A stretch of 64,000 bases of DNA from positions 18,764,812 through 18,828,811 of the forward strand of contig NC_066586.1 of NCBI RefSeq assembly GCF_905475345.1, read 5' to 3'. This document shows positions 38,351 through 50,745 of this stretch, piece by piece. The notes under the pieces are model-generated. The model made no database searches. It was given only the letters and a program-made list of their open reading frames with translations, and was not told the origin of the DNA. The position numbers and the translations under genes were made by a program. Origin of the DNA: Vespula vulgaris. Its lineage: Eukaryota > Arthropoda > Insecta > Hymenoptera > Vespidae. How positions within the stretch are numbered: the first letter of the stretch is position 1; each line of letters opens with the position of its first letter.

Positions 38351-38804
38351 TGTCCTTTCGAGTTTCGAATCTTCTTTCTCGTTTCTCTTTCTCGTACGAA
38401 GTTGAGTTGACTCTTTCGCGAGATAAACGAATGAAATAGAACGGAAGTGATACGAATTTCTTTCGTTTTATTACTTTTCATCGTTATATCCTTCGGGTGT
38501 AAATCGTACGTGTGTTTTTGTGGACGTTTGTGCATTTCTTTTCTCTCTTTCTCTTTCGCGCAATTGAAACGTTCACACGATCGTCGTGACGGTCGATTAA
38601 ATTGATAGAAATATTTTCATTCTATAGAGTATATATGAATATATCGAACGATACGTGACTAACGATACCGCTTCTCAAATACCAACTCTCATCTATTAGA
38701 TCGATGTCACCAAACAGTGGGAATACTGAACGAACGCGTTCCAGCACCTTCGATGACCCAAATTCCACTGAGCCAATCTCACTTACGGCATTTGGTATTA
38801 TCGG

Positions 38805-38843
<39 letters not shown>

Positions 38844-38990
38844 AACATCTGTCTCGTTTTATCTCGATCTTGTACCTTACACTTTGTTAGAGATCAGCGA
38901 TTAGATATGTTTATATCGATTTAATTCGTAATTCGTCGATGTTCGATTCGTTCATCAATATCGAAAAAAAAAGGGATAAAAAAATATGGA

Positions 38991-39028
<38 letters not shown>

Positions 39029-40715
39029 AGAAAAAAAGAAGAAAGAAAGAAAGAATACCGGCACAATACTCTCTGGCAATAATAATACTACCAAGTAATC
39101 GAATTTTCAATCGTTTCGCTTGAAATTCCTGGCACGACCAAATTCGATATGTTCGATACCGTAATGGCGATAATTTAAAATTTACAGTGTATCGTGAATT
39201 TTATAGAATGGAAGAGAGAAAGAGAGAAAGAGGGAGGAGGGGGCAGGGGAGGGGGAGTGAGGTACTATGAAGCACGGAATCAAAATTGTGTTCGATCAAA
39301 TTATTCGAACGATTTATCTGCACGATCGTTTCGTTAAGTTTCGGTCGAATCGATTAGTCGATAATCCGATTATACGTTCATTTTCCTAATTATCGTTCGT
39401 TCGTACGTATCGAATCGAGTGGAACACTAATGTTGCAGAATTAACAAGAAACATGCTCGACGAAAGTAAACCGCGATTTGATTCGCGGCATGTCCAAAAT
39501 GTTCCTACGTACGTATTAGTGTATATAGTTAGAACGTAAATTAGTACGAAATCGTTCGAGACATTTTTGAAAAAACGGTTTCAATTCTACGAAACGCCAT
39601 TGTTCCATTGGAAATATTAATCGTTCGTCGTGGAATATATGATAGATCGAAAAGAATTTTGACACGATAAGGAAAAATGAGAGGGAGAAGAGATTTTTAA
39701 AGATCTCGTGAAGAATAATATTAGTCAAGCCCTTCGAAGAGAATATAATTGTCCCGATGATTCTAGCATTGAATTAAAGAGATTATCGTTGCATCTTCAT
39801 AATCGAAATCCGGAGAAGCGTTTTCTTTTCACTCGTATTCATTTTCCCTTAAGAATCTCGCGAGAGATTTCTTTGCGAATAGAATGAATTGGTGAGTTTA
39901 TTTTTCAACGGCAAACAGGTTTACTCCTTGGGGAACAACGGTTGAATAAGATACACAACGTTCTTTCATACTTATATACGATTTATTCTCATTTCCATGA
40001 GCCATCTCTTTTCATTCGTTCAACCCTATAAACCATTCAACCGAATCCAGATTATGAATTCTGGGAATTAACCGGACCAATATCGACCCGATGAAGAATA
40101 CAAGTTAAAGAGAGAGAGAGAGAGAGAGATAGAGGGGAGAGAACGAGAGAGTGATCGAATTGAAAAAGAAGAAAAACAATGAGAGGAATCGAGTGGTATT
40201 ATCTCACCCTCATTTTCCGTATCATATTTTCACAGCGCGTGAAGTATCGACACCGCATCTCATCGTGGATTTAATTCGTTCGAGATGCGGAAAAATATGC
40301 CACGAGCAACGTTGGCGATTAAAAATTTTTCTACCAATAGATATTATATATATATATATATAGTATGAAAAAAGTAACAGACTTCAATAATTTTATAAAA
40401 ATCAATTCGATTCATTGTATATGTTAATCCATTGAAATAACTCCGTGTCAATTTTTAGTCTATTGAAAATGAGTTTTAATCGGAAAATTGAAGAAGTTTG
40501 TAACCTGTCACTCGGTCGATTACACCGTCCTCTTTTATCTTCCTACTTTTCTCTCTTTCTCTCTATCTAGAAAGAACAGCGCCGTGGTAAAGAGAAGAAT
40601 ACGTAGTATGGTTGAGTGGTAGAGGATGACGTGCCAAAGTTGCGGCGAGCCGCAGGAAAACTTGGACGCCTCATTGACACTGAGTCAGTTCCCGGAGGGC
40701 TTTTCGTCCTTAAAA

Positions 40716-40720
<5 letters not shown>

Positions 40721-40767
<47 letters not shown>
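40721..40767. repeat. (CT)n microsatellite
   Basis: About 23 CT units. A second run lies at 40914-40963. Confidence 0.95.
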
Positions 40768-40771
<4 letters not shown>

Positions 40772-40907
40772 CTCTCTATAGCCTTTTTCCAGATTGTCTG
40801 GAAAAACTCTTTTCGTCGAACCCTTCGAGTCTTATCACCTTCCTCAATAACGTCCCATGGGTATCCTTCCTACTTCTATTTTTTTTATTTCTTTTTATTT
40901 TTTCAGT

Positions 40908-40966
<59 letters not shown>

Positions 40967-41578
40967 TCCTCTCCTTCTTTTCTTATTTTATTTTATTACA
41001 GTGTATCGATTTATCTTAATCGATTCATCGAATCGAGTAAAGATTTCAAACACGTCTAGCCTCGTAACTACGATCGGATCGCTTATCGTACTTCTGACCA
41101 ATGATACCAAAAGAAAAAAAAACAAAAAAAAAACAAAAAGAAAAAAAAGACGAAGAGGAAAGAGAAAACGATTAAATAAGTCTCACGTTTGTTATTTAAT
41201 ATATTTCATGGAAACGATTAAATCGCTTTAATTCGATTTGACCTACGGTCTTTAAACTAAACGAAGCGACGGCGACGAATGCAAAACGCAAAATACAATT
41301 TCCGTGTCGCGATACGTTACTTCGTTCTAATTCCATATAGGAAGGCGACCAAGCCGAAACAAAGGGCCAGCTCGAAACAATCGCACGCGCGAGCGAACGG
41401 ATATTGTATAAGCGGATCGATGGAATTTGAACTCACCTTGCCCTGTTATGAGAGAGAAGGGAGGTACTTGTCCTTCTCCCTCCTCCTCCTTCTCCTCCTC
41501 CTTCTCCTCATTCTCATTGTTTTCATCCCTTCAACAGTACGGTGGTCATATGCAAACGCGATGTAATTAACTCTAGTT

Positions 41579-41647
<69 letters not shown>

Positions 41648-41690
41648 CTCTCTGTCTCTCTGTCTCTCTGTGTCTCTGTCTCTCTAGTAT
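41579..41690. repeat. Long (CT)n array decaying into (CTGT)-type units
   Basis: About 110 bp. The 5' part is nearly pure CT. The 3' part has regular GT interruptions (CTCTGTCTCTCTGT), a secondary period that suggests re-expansion of a mutated unit. Confidence 0.95.
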
Positions 41691-42420
41691 ATACGTATAT
41701 AGGTAACTACATTTATTATTATGATGATTATACGTTTCGAGATATATTCTGAATTATCATTCCGAGAACATGAGATAAATGTTCGAAGCAAAAATCATAT
41801 TGATTCTTCTACATATTTTCTCTATATCTTCGTTAATTGTTTGTTTGTTTGTTTGTTTCTTTGTTTTATTATTGTTTTGTCTTTTCGTTGATATCGACAA
41901 CGCGATCGAAATATGAGAATGCATGTGCGTGCGAGTCGTTTATATTTCGTAAAATCTGCCTGCCTCTATCGAAGTTTATATTGTTTTTCGCGATCGATAT
42001 TAATTCAAGCGTATAACGTCTATAAAATTTCTCTTTCAATATATCAATGGTATAATATAATATTGTTTCGAGGAAATCGTTGACGATTTTCATCGGTTTT
42101 CGTTCGATCGAGCGAGAAGAAGTTAAAGGAGAAAAAGAACGTTCTTTGATATTTATCATTCACGTTTAATACGTTCTAAACGGGAGAAGAGTAACTTCGT
42201 TTACATAGGAAAATTAATTAATCCGCCATGGTAGGATTGTTCGAACAGTCAGAAAGCTCAAGGAACACTTCTGCACCGAAAATTTTACTTTTCTCTTTCT
42301 CTCATCGAGAAATTTTCAGAAATTTTGTTAGAAAACTGTTTCGAAACTGCGGATGAAATTTAATCGTCGAGTAATACTATTAAAAGCTTTCGTCCGACGA
42401 CAACGCAGCTTTCTTCATTA

Positions 42421-42463
42421 TACATACATACATACATACATACATACATACATACATACATAC
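42421..42463. repeat. (TACA)n tetranucleotide array
   Basis: About 10-11 TACA/ATAC units, followed by TA-rich sequence. Confidence 0.95.
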
Positions 42464-43997
42464 GAATGTATACGTAATATATAATATATATATTTTATAT
42501 ATATATATATAATGTCCCCCTCCCTTAAACTTTTCGTCGTTTCCCAGCCGGATGAAATTTTGATGATATTAACGAAATTGGCGGACGCGAGGTGGTTCGT
42601 GTAATAAAGCATCGTTGGTACATAATTCACCACGGTGAAGGATGGATACGTAACCGTAGAAACTTCGTTTAGAGGCACAAAGTCGTAGTAATAGAAGTAA
42701 CAAACTTAATGAGCCAAGACGCGGAGGAGCCTCATGCCGTTGGGATCTTGTAAATTTCATTACCCGGTCGCGGCCGTCCGTACATACGAACGAGCTTTGG
42801 ATTTCTAGACCGTAAACTTTCTTCGGGCACGTATCCTTCGGGATAAAAGTAACAAAGCTCTCTATGTCTTTTTATTCGTTTCATCGTGTTTCTCGAAAAA
42901 AGAAAGAAAGAAAGAAAGAAAAGTAATTACATTTCATTATTTGGAAAAACTTGAAAGCACAGCTTGTTTATCGTCGTTTCGTTTATTTCGTTTTGTAATG
43001 AAACCAACATTTTAATCTTTTCTAAGTAAAATAGATTTACGATTCATATATGAGTATTAAGATAATGAGTTTACTACGAGTTTGCTACGATGCTCATTTT
43101 CATTTGGCGTGCTGGCGAATCTCAAGCTTTCTTTCTTTCTCTTTTTTTTTTTATTTCTTTTTTATTTTTGTCGCTCCCCCCTAAAAAATGTAATCATCAT
43201 CGAAGAATTTGCAAGAGGGGCGAGGGGGCAGATTCCTTTTTATATCGTAACTGTTATATCGTAAGGCATAAAAAAATTTTATTCCTTTTTTTAAGACCAT
43301 CGCACGAGACAATTTTTCTTTATTAGATCGCAAAAGATCTTCGAAAGTGTATGATGGTACTTTGGAAAATCCACAAAACGAGACCTTTTTTTCCCATCGG
43401 GATCGTTCGATTTAGAACGAAATTTTATGAAATTTCTAAAAGTGATCTTTCGTTTCGTAAGATCTGCAATTTTTCATCCCTCCGCTTATTTTCCTTTTTC
43501 TTCTTCTTTTTACTCATTTTCTTTGGACCTCTTCACGATAAAAGAGTCACGGTAAAAGGACGAGCTGATAATACCACCGGCGAATTAACCTTATCAATAT
43601 TCATGATTCTTTTTTCGTAATATTCGTATAAAAGTGAATTTTAATCGTCTCTCGGTAAGAAGACGTTTAACTTCGTGTCATTAAAAATGTTCCCGGACTC
43701 TCCTTCGACTTTTTAATTCGATTCTTCGAAAGTCGTTTCTAAGCTCGATATTTAATATATATATATAAAGAAGAAAAAAGAAAAAAAAAAATATCAATCG
43801 AGGTTCAAAAACTAATTCACCAAGTTGAAACGGCGATGAGCCAAATAGGCAGTTTACGATGTCCATTATTTCCACTTGGAAATAATATCGAAACGTGGCG
43901 CCCGTAGCACGTTTCCGTGGTAAATCGTGCTGAATCGAGCGAACATAACTGTTTCTCCTTTGCGACTATTACAGTCGGCGAAGCAAATAGTCGTAAA

Positions 43998-44041
<44 letters not shown>

Positions 44042-45718
44042 AAGAGAAAGAGAAAGAGAGAGAGAGAGAGAGAAGGAAAGAGAACTTTACGTTTCTCTTT
44101 TTATCATAAAATTTTAATAAACTAGATAATAGATATTCATTTTGTTTATTGCTGCGTTCTTTAAATCGACATAATCTATTCTCGAAAATATCTTCCATAT
44201 TCAAATACTTACTTAGAATTTATTATTAACTTTTATAATTAATAGTAAAAAGAATAACATAGATAGATAGATAGATAGAGAGAAAGATTAAACAACGGAT
44301 GATTACAAAGCGTGTATTATTTGAGTTGAAACGACGTAACGTTGTCATCGTCGTTATGCATTAATTCGAGAGAAAAAAAGAAGAGACGATCCAAAAAAAA
44401 AAAATAAAATAAAATAAAAAGAGAAAGAGAGGGAAAAAAGAAGGGAAAAAAAATAGTCACGAAACAAAACAAAATAAAAAATGGTAAACGCAAAGGAAAA
44501 AGAGATAGGCGGTACATGTGGGCGAGCTCGAAAAATAAACAAAAATCGTAAACGTCGAGAGTCCGTTATTAGTGGTTCGTACATGGGGTGCGGTGATGGT
44601 GTAGTAGCGAGAGGGATCAGAGAGTGGGTGGATCTGCTCCAGGGAATTTCGACAGGTGCAATTTATTCCTCGCTCGATACCACTGACCCATACTAGCGTT
44701 ATACTGCTTTGAATTCTCATCGTCATCGCGAAAGCCGAAAAGCTTTTGCCTTTTAACGCGAACCCGTTTTGCATTGTCTTTCCTAATGAGTGGAGCATTG
44801 TTTATCTCGACCATAGGTTTTCTCGCTCTTGAAAAAGAAAAAGAAAAAAAGAAAAAAAAGAACAATGTATTTGAAAATATTACGATTTTAATAACCCCGA
44901 CATTTTCGGTTTGTATAAATATCAAGAGAAAGAAATGATATATTGATTAATTTTCGAGAATTAATGGCGGATTGGTTGCGATTGAAAAAAAGTAAATTTC
45001 TCGTCGAAACGTTAATGAATGGCATTATCCTTTGGCGATAAAAAAAATTTGTTAATTTTATTCATCTTATATCTTCGGGAACGATTTTGCGAGATTCTTC
45101 GTAGGATGTAATAATACGTCATACGAACGATTTACGATTAAAATTTAAAGTCGTCGACGTGGCTAAGAAGTCGTTTCTATGTGAACCAGATTCGAATCAC
45201 GAACGTCGAAAGTTCAGTGAGTACCTACTTCGCCTATATGGATAAAGTTTCGAGAGTTTCCTAGCTTCCTGGATACATACGTTCGGTAAAGATGCTCATC
45301 GAATCGATTACAATTTATAAACGATTCGATCCTTCGAACGTGAACATAGTAATATTTTATATTTATATATATTATAAAATAAAATTTTATTATATATGTA
45401 TATATATATATATATTATCATATATCTGTTTGGTTTAATATGAATCGTATAATATGATTTCTAAGTAAAATCAAAATTTTAACGATTGGATTCTTCGAAC
45501 GTACATACGTCTACCAATGTTACCCGAGTTATCTACAATAGCGTGAATGGATGAATCAAATCGTTTTAATTGTTTCGGATATTCCGTTAGAATTATTCTC
45601 AGGAAAATCCACTATGGAAGTAATCGTTCGGTGAATATCGATAAACGCTTTATTGTTCTTCGCTTAAATAACACCTGCATACCTACATACACACACACAC
45701 GTGTGTGTGTATATACAT

Positions 45719-45749
<31 letters not shown>

Positions 45750-46040
45750 AATTTATTTATCAAGATTTATCCATTCATTGCATTTAATTATGCACAATAA
45801 CGAGCAACATTATAAATTTATTTTAAGCCAACGCTTCGAAGAAAAAATGTAGTTATATGATACACCGATTAAAACTGTCTTCTATATAATTAAAACAACG
45901 GGAGAAAGGGAGAAAAATAAAGAGAGAGAAATAGAGAGAAAGAAAGAGAGATCTATTATAAAACTTACACACGATACAAGTTTCCTTTTGTAATTGTTCC
46001 AAAGTAAAACGAGGACGATGCAAAGTTAATCACAGAACTC
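42464..46040. other. AT-rich non-coding DNA, one complex island
   Basis: The stretch 42540-42800 is more complex and CpG-containing. (GA)n is at 44004-44075. Short A/T-rich and TA/CA-rich patches lie at 45360-45420 and 45685-45750. No frame shows a recognisable domain. Confidence 0.55.
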
Positions 46041-46300
46041 TCAGTCGTCTTTCCGTCTCTCGAGCGTGTAAGCTTTCTGTGTAGGACTAGCATAATCTAG
46101 TACGATTAGGGTACACACCGTGGATGGACAACAAACGCGAAACAATGCTCTTTGTCGGTCATCGCACTGTGAATAATTTCCTTTCCAAAGGTTACCGAAC
46201 AAATCTGTGCCGCATGGAATCTAGCGATTCTATTTTTGTCACGATAAGGGCACTACCCTACTGACCCAAAAACTCGACGGTTCGTTAACGCACGAGCTAC
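46041..46300. promoter_or_regulatory. Complex non-repetitive island with paired Sox-like motifs
   Basis: About 250 bp of unique sequence without simple repeats. ACAATG (46142-46147) and CTTTGT (46150-46155) form a head-to-head pair with a 2-bp gap, the arrangement expected of a Sox HMG-box dimer site. A possible coding or structural RNA role was not visible. The enhancer reading is an inference from motifs alone. Confidence 0.3.
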
Positions 46301-46469
46301 AAAAACGAGTAATTTTATTTTGAACATCCTTGTGTGTATTTTTCTTTTCTCGTAATTGAAAATATTACGTTATAATATGATCGTTTCTTTGTATATAAAA
46401 ACGAACGATCTATGGGTATATTAAATAATTAAAAATCATTAATAATATATATGTATATGTATATATAGT

Positions 46470-46990
46470 TAACATATTATGTTGAAAATTCGAATATTTT
46501 AACTCGTACATAAAAATAGATGTTTGATAGATATATCAAATATATAAAAATTATAAATAAATATAAAATTATATATATATATATATATGTATATAAATCA
46601 TATTATATTAAAAATTCCAATTTTTAGACTCCTGTCTGTATATAGAAATAAAACTGCGATAAAATAATATATATATATATATTTATTTATAAATCATATT
46701 ATGTTAAAAATTCCTACGATTTATACAGACATTACAAAACATTTCTGATCGAGCTATGAGTGCTCGAATATCCAAAAATTCAAGCATAATGTTTAAACTT
46801 TTATCTGTACATAAAAATAAACTCTCGATAAAATAATATATTCACACATACACACACAGAGAGACATTTAAATCATATTATGTTAAAAATCCATACGATT
46901 TATATAGATATTACAAGACATTTCTGATCGAGCCGTGAGTGCGAAATATTCGGGAATTCAAGCAAAACGTTCGATCGTAGGATCGACCAC
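46470..46990 (+). repeat. Degenerate tandem array (four partial units)
   Basis: The word (A)ATCATATTATGTTAAAAATTC recurs in variant form near 46472, 46595, 46691 and 46871. The last two units are the most alike. Both continue with TACGATTTATA.AGA.ATTACAA.ACATTTCTGATCGAGC, and a period of about 180 bp separates them. Earlier units share only the head and the later ACATAAAAATA/GATAAAATAATATA block. Confidence 0.75.
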
Positions 46991-47300
46991 GCAAGAATCG
47001 AATGCTTCCTCTATCCATCAACGACGTGGTATTTCAACGATCGTTCACTCGCATACGCGCCGTTCGAAGGATCAGCATGGTCGGTTTCGCATTGCAACGC
47101 GCCCTCAAAAGCGCTCGTAAATATCAGAGAATTCCAACTCCGATCCTCGTTCACGTGCTATGCGTTCTAGCAGCTTCCAGACGTGGAAAGAAGAGAGTGT
47201 TGGTAGTGATGATGGTGGTAACGTGGGTGGGTGGTGGTAACGTGGGTGGGTGGTGGAAGGGGAGGAGGGAGAGGGTAGAGCGAGTAGGTTAGGAAGATCG
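46935..47300 (+). other. CpG-rich stretch with small overlapping open frames
   Basis: After the last tandem unit the sequence becomes CpG-rich and non-repetitive to about 47190, then G-rich with GGTGGTGGTAACGTGGGTGG-type repeats. Two forward frames (61 and 96 codons) overlap. Neither has a recognised domain, and there is no clear splice signal. An exon cannot be excluded. Confidence 0.2.
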
Positions 47301-49200
47301 AGGGTGAAGGGATACGAAACGGTCGGTGAAAGATAAAATCGTGGATGGGGCAAGAAAAGAAAAAGCAAGCGGAAATAAGGTCGAGAAAAGATGAAGAGAA
47401 AGAAGACGTTGCTTCCATTTAATTATCTTGGATCGCTTGCTATCCACTGCCAGAAAATTCATAATTGCTTCCTTTTCCTAATGTACCTGAATTATATCCA
47501 TTGAAATACGTTCCTTTTTTTGTCAGTCGGCTCCGTACCATCCCATATTTCTGATAATAGTAAACGCCGGTAAAAGTTTCCATTTCGGGGATTACATTCC
47601 GACAATAACGTTTAAATTTGTCGGGATTTTCGTCTACGTCCAATATCTCTCTCTCTCTCTCTCTCTTTCTTTCTTCCTTTCTTTCTTTCTTTCTATCTAT
47701 TTTTCTCTTTCTTTATCTTCTTCTATATTTACTCTTTTTCTCATGAAATATATCGTCGCGATGCTTTTCTCACAATCAGTTACCCTCAATAGGAATTTCT
47801 ATGTATGTACCTACTACCGACGAAGTAATAACCTTCTATGGTTTCCTCTACGTTTTACCAAAGTGATCTGATCAATTAATGAATTGTATTCGGAAAGGAT
47901 AGTTCTATCATTCGATCGTTGCTCTTTGATATGGGACAGACAGAGAAATAGAGAAAGCTTTTTCCAAATAGTTTTCGTGCGAGATCACGAGAGGGAAAGA
48001 AGCTTCCGTTTGATAGTTCCAACGAAATTTCTTGATAAAAGTTTATCGAACGAAAGGTTTCCGAGAAACGTAACTAGATTTTGCCTTTGCGAGCCAATGG
48101 ATAAATAGACTTGGGGATAGCACGAAAGAGAGAAAGAGAGAGAAAGAGATAGATAGATGGATAGATAGAAAGTGATAGCCAGGGAATAGACGTCGAGAGT
48201 GAGTAGGATATGAAATAGGATTTAGCCAAGTTTTAATTGCTGCACGTACGTGCGAGACACGGGCTTTCGCGTTTGGGCGTACGAGTGCCAGCGATACTCG
48301 AAAACACATATACATGTAGGATACGCACATAGACGCATATATACGCCCGTGTATACATACATACACACACAGACACATAGAAAGCTTTTCCACCTTTCGT
48401 GTTGCAATTTACCCTCGTCCAATCTCCTTCGTTTCTCGTCTCTTTCCTTTTCCTTTCCGTCAAAGGCAAAGCCGATCTCTGAACTTTTAGCAAACTCTCT
48501 CTCTCTCTCTCTCTTTCTTTTTTTTTCTTCCCAACGAACAATTCGCATTCAAGATCATTGTCGTTCAATTTGAATTCATTCCTAACAGTGGACGACGTTA
48601 AGAAGGTGAAGATCTGAATTTTCTTCGTTTTCTTTTCGACGATCGAATTCGATAAAATCGAATTCGCATTTAAACTTTATACCCGTTCCTAATGATGCAA
48701 ATCGGTTACGTCCTCCTTCTACGTTTCTAGAAATCAAAGAATAATAGATATTATTCTCTTTCTTCTCATCCCTTTCAGTTCCCTACCCCTATCCTATCCC
48801 TTACAACCCCGGCCGAGAGTCTCGATCCGCGTATCTCGTTATACGTTTAGTTCGAACGTTTAAAGTCTCTGAAAACAATGAAAAGTTCTTCGGGGTCATA
48901 GATCGTCTACTTTTAAGAAGATGATTATTCGTTTATATTTGCGAAAGATGAAGAGAGAAGGAGAGACGGACGGAGATAGAGAAAGAAGGAGAGATGAGGA
49001 CAAAACATAAAAGAAAAAAGGAAAGAAAGAAAAGGGAAGAAAAATTCTCCCAAAGGAAACTCGGAAAGGTAAACACCGAGACAGATGGACAAAGAGAGAC
49101 AGAAACAAAGAGAGAGATGCAAAGAAAGATAGGGTATGAGAGAAAGAGGAAGAAAAAGAGAAAGAGAAAGAAAGAGAGAGAGAGAGTTTTCGTTGGAGTG
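47301..49200. other. Non-coding; one minus-strand frame of unusual composition
   Basis: The minus-strand frame at 47440-47643 is free of simple repeats. (CT)n follows at 47644-47668, then unique AT-rich DNA, CA-rich sequence at 48300-48375 and purine-rich sequence at 48940-49190. I see no supported gene. Confidence 0.5.
47440..47643 (-). other. Doubtful open frame without low complexity (67 codons)
   Basis: The predicted peptide is mixed in composition and rich in Tyr, Gly, Asn and charged residues (for example NPDKFKRYCRNV and YYYQKYG), unlike the Phe/Leu/Ser products of the surrounding repeats. It ends at a stop after GSG. Upstream on the minus strand lies a GA array, so no good 3' splice site is visible. 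A possible donor (TTCAG|GTACAT) lies inside it. It could be an exon, a relic of a coding sequence, or chance. Confidence 0.2.
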
Positions 49201-49639
49201 TAATCTTTCAGTACTGCAACGCTGCCGGGCTAAGTTCGAAGAGGGCCTTCATGACGAAGAGAAGAAGCAGCATCAGTAGTAACAGATTGGCACCTCCTCT
49301 CTCTCTCTCTCTCTCTTCTACCTTCTTTCTCTTTCTCTCTCTACGAATACTTTTCCAGGCGGATATAAGATTGAACAAAGAGGCTGGAAAGTGAGACTTC
49401 TTTCGAAAAAGCAGACGAGAAGGGTTAACTTTTATTCACTGCTTACGAAATCCCTGGTGCATCGAAGTGGACCAAGAAAAAGAGAAAGAAAAAGGAACAA
49501 AGAAGAAAGAAGAAGAAAAAGAATACGAATAAGAAGAAGGCTCGCGATATCGCGAATTCGAACGAACTTTGGACACTTTTGTCCAAGGAAGAAACCGGAA
49601 AAGAACGAAGGTTAGAGTGCTGCTGCTAGTAATAGTGGT

Positions 49640-49735
49640 AGTGCTGATAGGTGGTGGTAGTGATAGTAGTGGTGGTGGTGGTAGTGGTGGTGGTGGTGGT
49701 GGTGGTGGTGGTTGGTGGTTGGTAGTGGTGGTGGT
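49640..49735. repeat. (GTG)n-type trinucleotide array
   Basis: GTG/GTA units with scattered variants cover about 95 bp. The open frames across it on both strands (poly-Gly/Val; poly-Pro/Thr antisense) are explained by the repeat. Confidence 0.9.
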
Positions 49736-50678
49736 AGATGTGGAGGTGGTCGAGGTGACCCCTCTTACCACTACTCATGCGTACGGACCAAAGGATTCAG
49801 AAGTATCCTTTTCAATAGAAACGTTGCTGGCATTGTCGTGGTGTACCGGAAAATGACGACAGTGTCCGAGTCGATGAACCGTTCCGAGTTATCCAAGAAT
49901 TGGATGACACGTGGAAAGTCGAAAGATGAAAGTCGAGGGAAAAAGAAAATTGCAAGAAATTGAACGGTGATAATGTAATTCGATTAATCAAACTCGAAAA
50001 ATTCGACTGATCGTCGTCGTCGTCGTCGATTGTTCCTATTAACGCGCGGAACGAACAAGAGTTTTGATCCATCGATCGATCGTAAAGAATCGTTTTGCTT
50101 TTTTATTTTCCTTCTTCTCCTTTAAAGAATAAGATAAACAGGGAAAAACATCGTAACTTCTTTTGGGTCCAATCGAAGAATAGAAGAAACCTTGGTGCCT
50201 TCGATTCGTTGAGATCGACGAAGTTACTTCGACGAACGATCTACTCGCGGTTTACCAATCCCGATGGTTTCATCGTTCATCCTGTTGCTTAACAAAGTTC
50301 CTGCTTACGTAGAGAATCCTCGTTAGACGGCGAAGACGACTATCGTACTTTGATGTGGAACGTAAGAAGTTACAGGAAACGCTTCAAATTTAGTGAAACT
50401 TAACTAAGGTTAAAGCAAGGCAACTCATACAGGATTGTAAATAAAGGACTTCCTTAAACTTTGATACCGTGAACACTGCCAGGAATGTGCTTACCAGAAA
50501 ATTTTCAGAGCTAAAAATCGTAGCGCAATAAACAAGTATAATACGTTGAAGGACAAAAGTGATAGATTAGTAATAACCGAATAAAGATATATGTATAGTA
50601 AAGGGACAATAAATAAGTAAACAAGTAAATAAATAAATAAATAAAAAGGAAAAGGGAGGAAGGACGGAAACGTATCGC

Positions 50679-50694
50679 ATCACGTTTTTTATAG
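50679..50694 (+). other. Candidate 3' splice site before the polyQ exon
   Basis: A short T-run is followed by ATAG with AG at 50693-50694. The reading frame of the polyQ exon is open from the next base, 50695. The tract is short for an insect acceptor but has no intervening AG. The alternative is that the exon is a first coding exon with a 5' UTR and the Met at 50746 or 50794 is the start. cDNA evidence is needed to choose. Confidence 0.35.
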
Positions 50695-50745
50695 AAAGCG
50701 AGAAGACTCGCAAATCGGCGAGCGATCGGTCGCGAGATCGGTGAT

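Larger units (their letters stand above)
38351..42420. other. AT-rich non-coding DNA with CT/GA arrays
   Basis: (CT)n lies at 38810-38841, (GA)n at 38995-39026 and 40109-40129, and long (CT)n at 40721-40767, 40914-40963 and 41579-41690. A small GC-rich patch with a GCGGC/GCCGC inverted pair lies at 40570-40710. The rest is unique and AT-rich. I see no supported gene. Confidence 0.6.
49201..50694. other. Sequence directly upstream of the polyQ exon, with possible small exons
   Basis: A good acceptor-like TAATCTTTCAG precedes unique sequence at 49212. Another, ACTTTTCCAG, precedes 49359. Between them is (CT)n. A GTG/GGT array lies at about 49640-49735, giving poly-Gly or poly-Val in different frames. 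The segment 49990-50690 is AT-rich with AAAT units near 50625. No exon can be defined confidently here. Confidence 0.35.

Noticed and set aside
40600..40710. tRNA-like sequence (GGTTGAGTGGTAGAGG)
   Set aside because: It resembles a tRNA D-arm/A box, but no matching B box or cloverleaf could be found downstream.
42421..42463. Regular short repeats as a CRISPR array
   Set aside because: The units are contiguous tetranucleotides with no spacers, and the DNA is eukaryotic.
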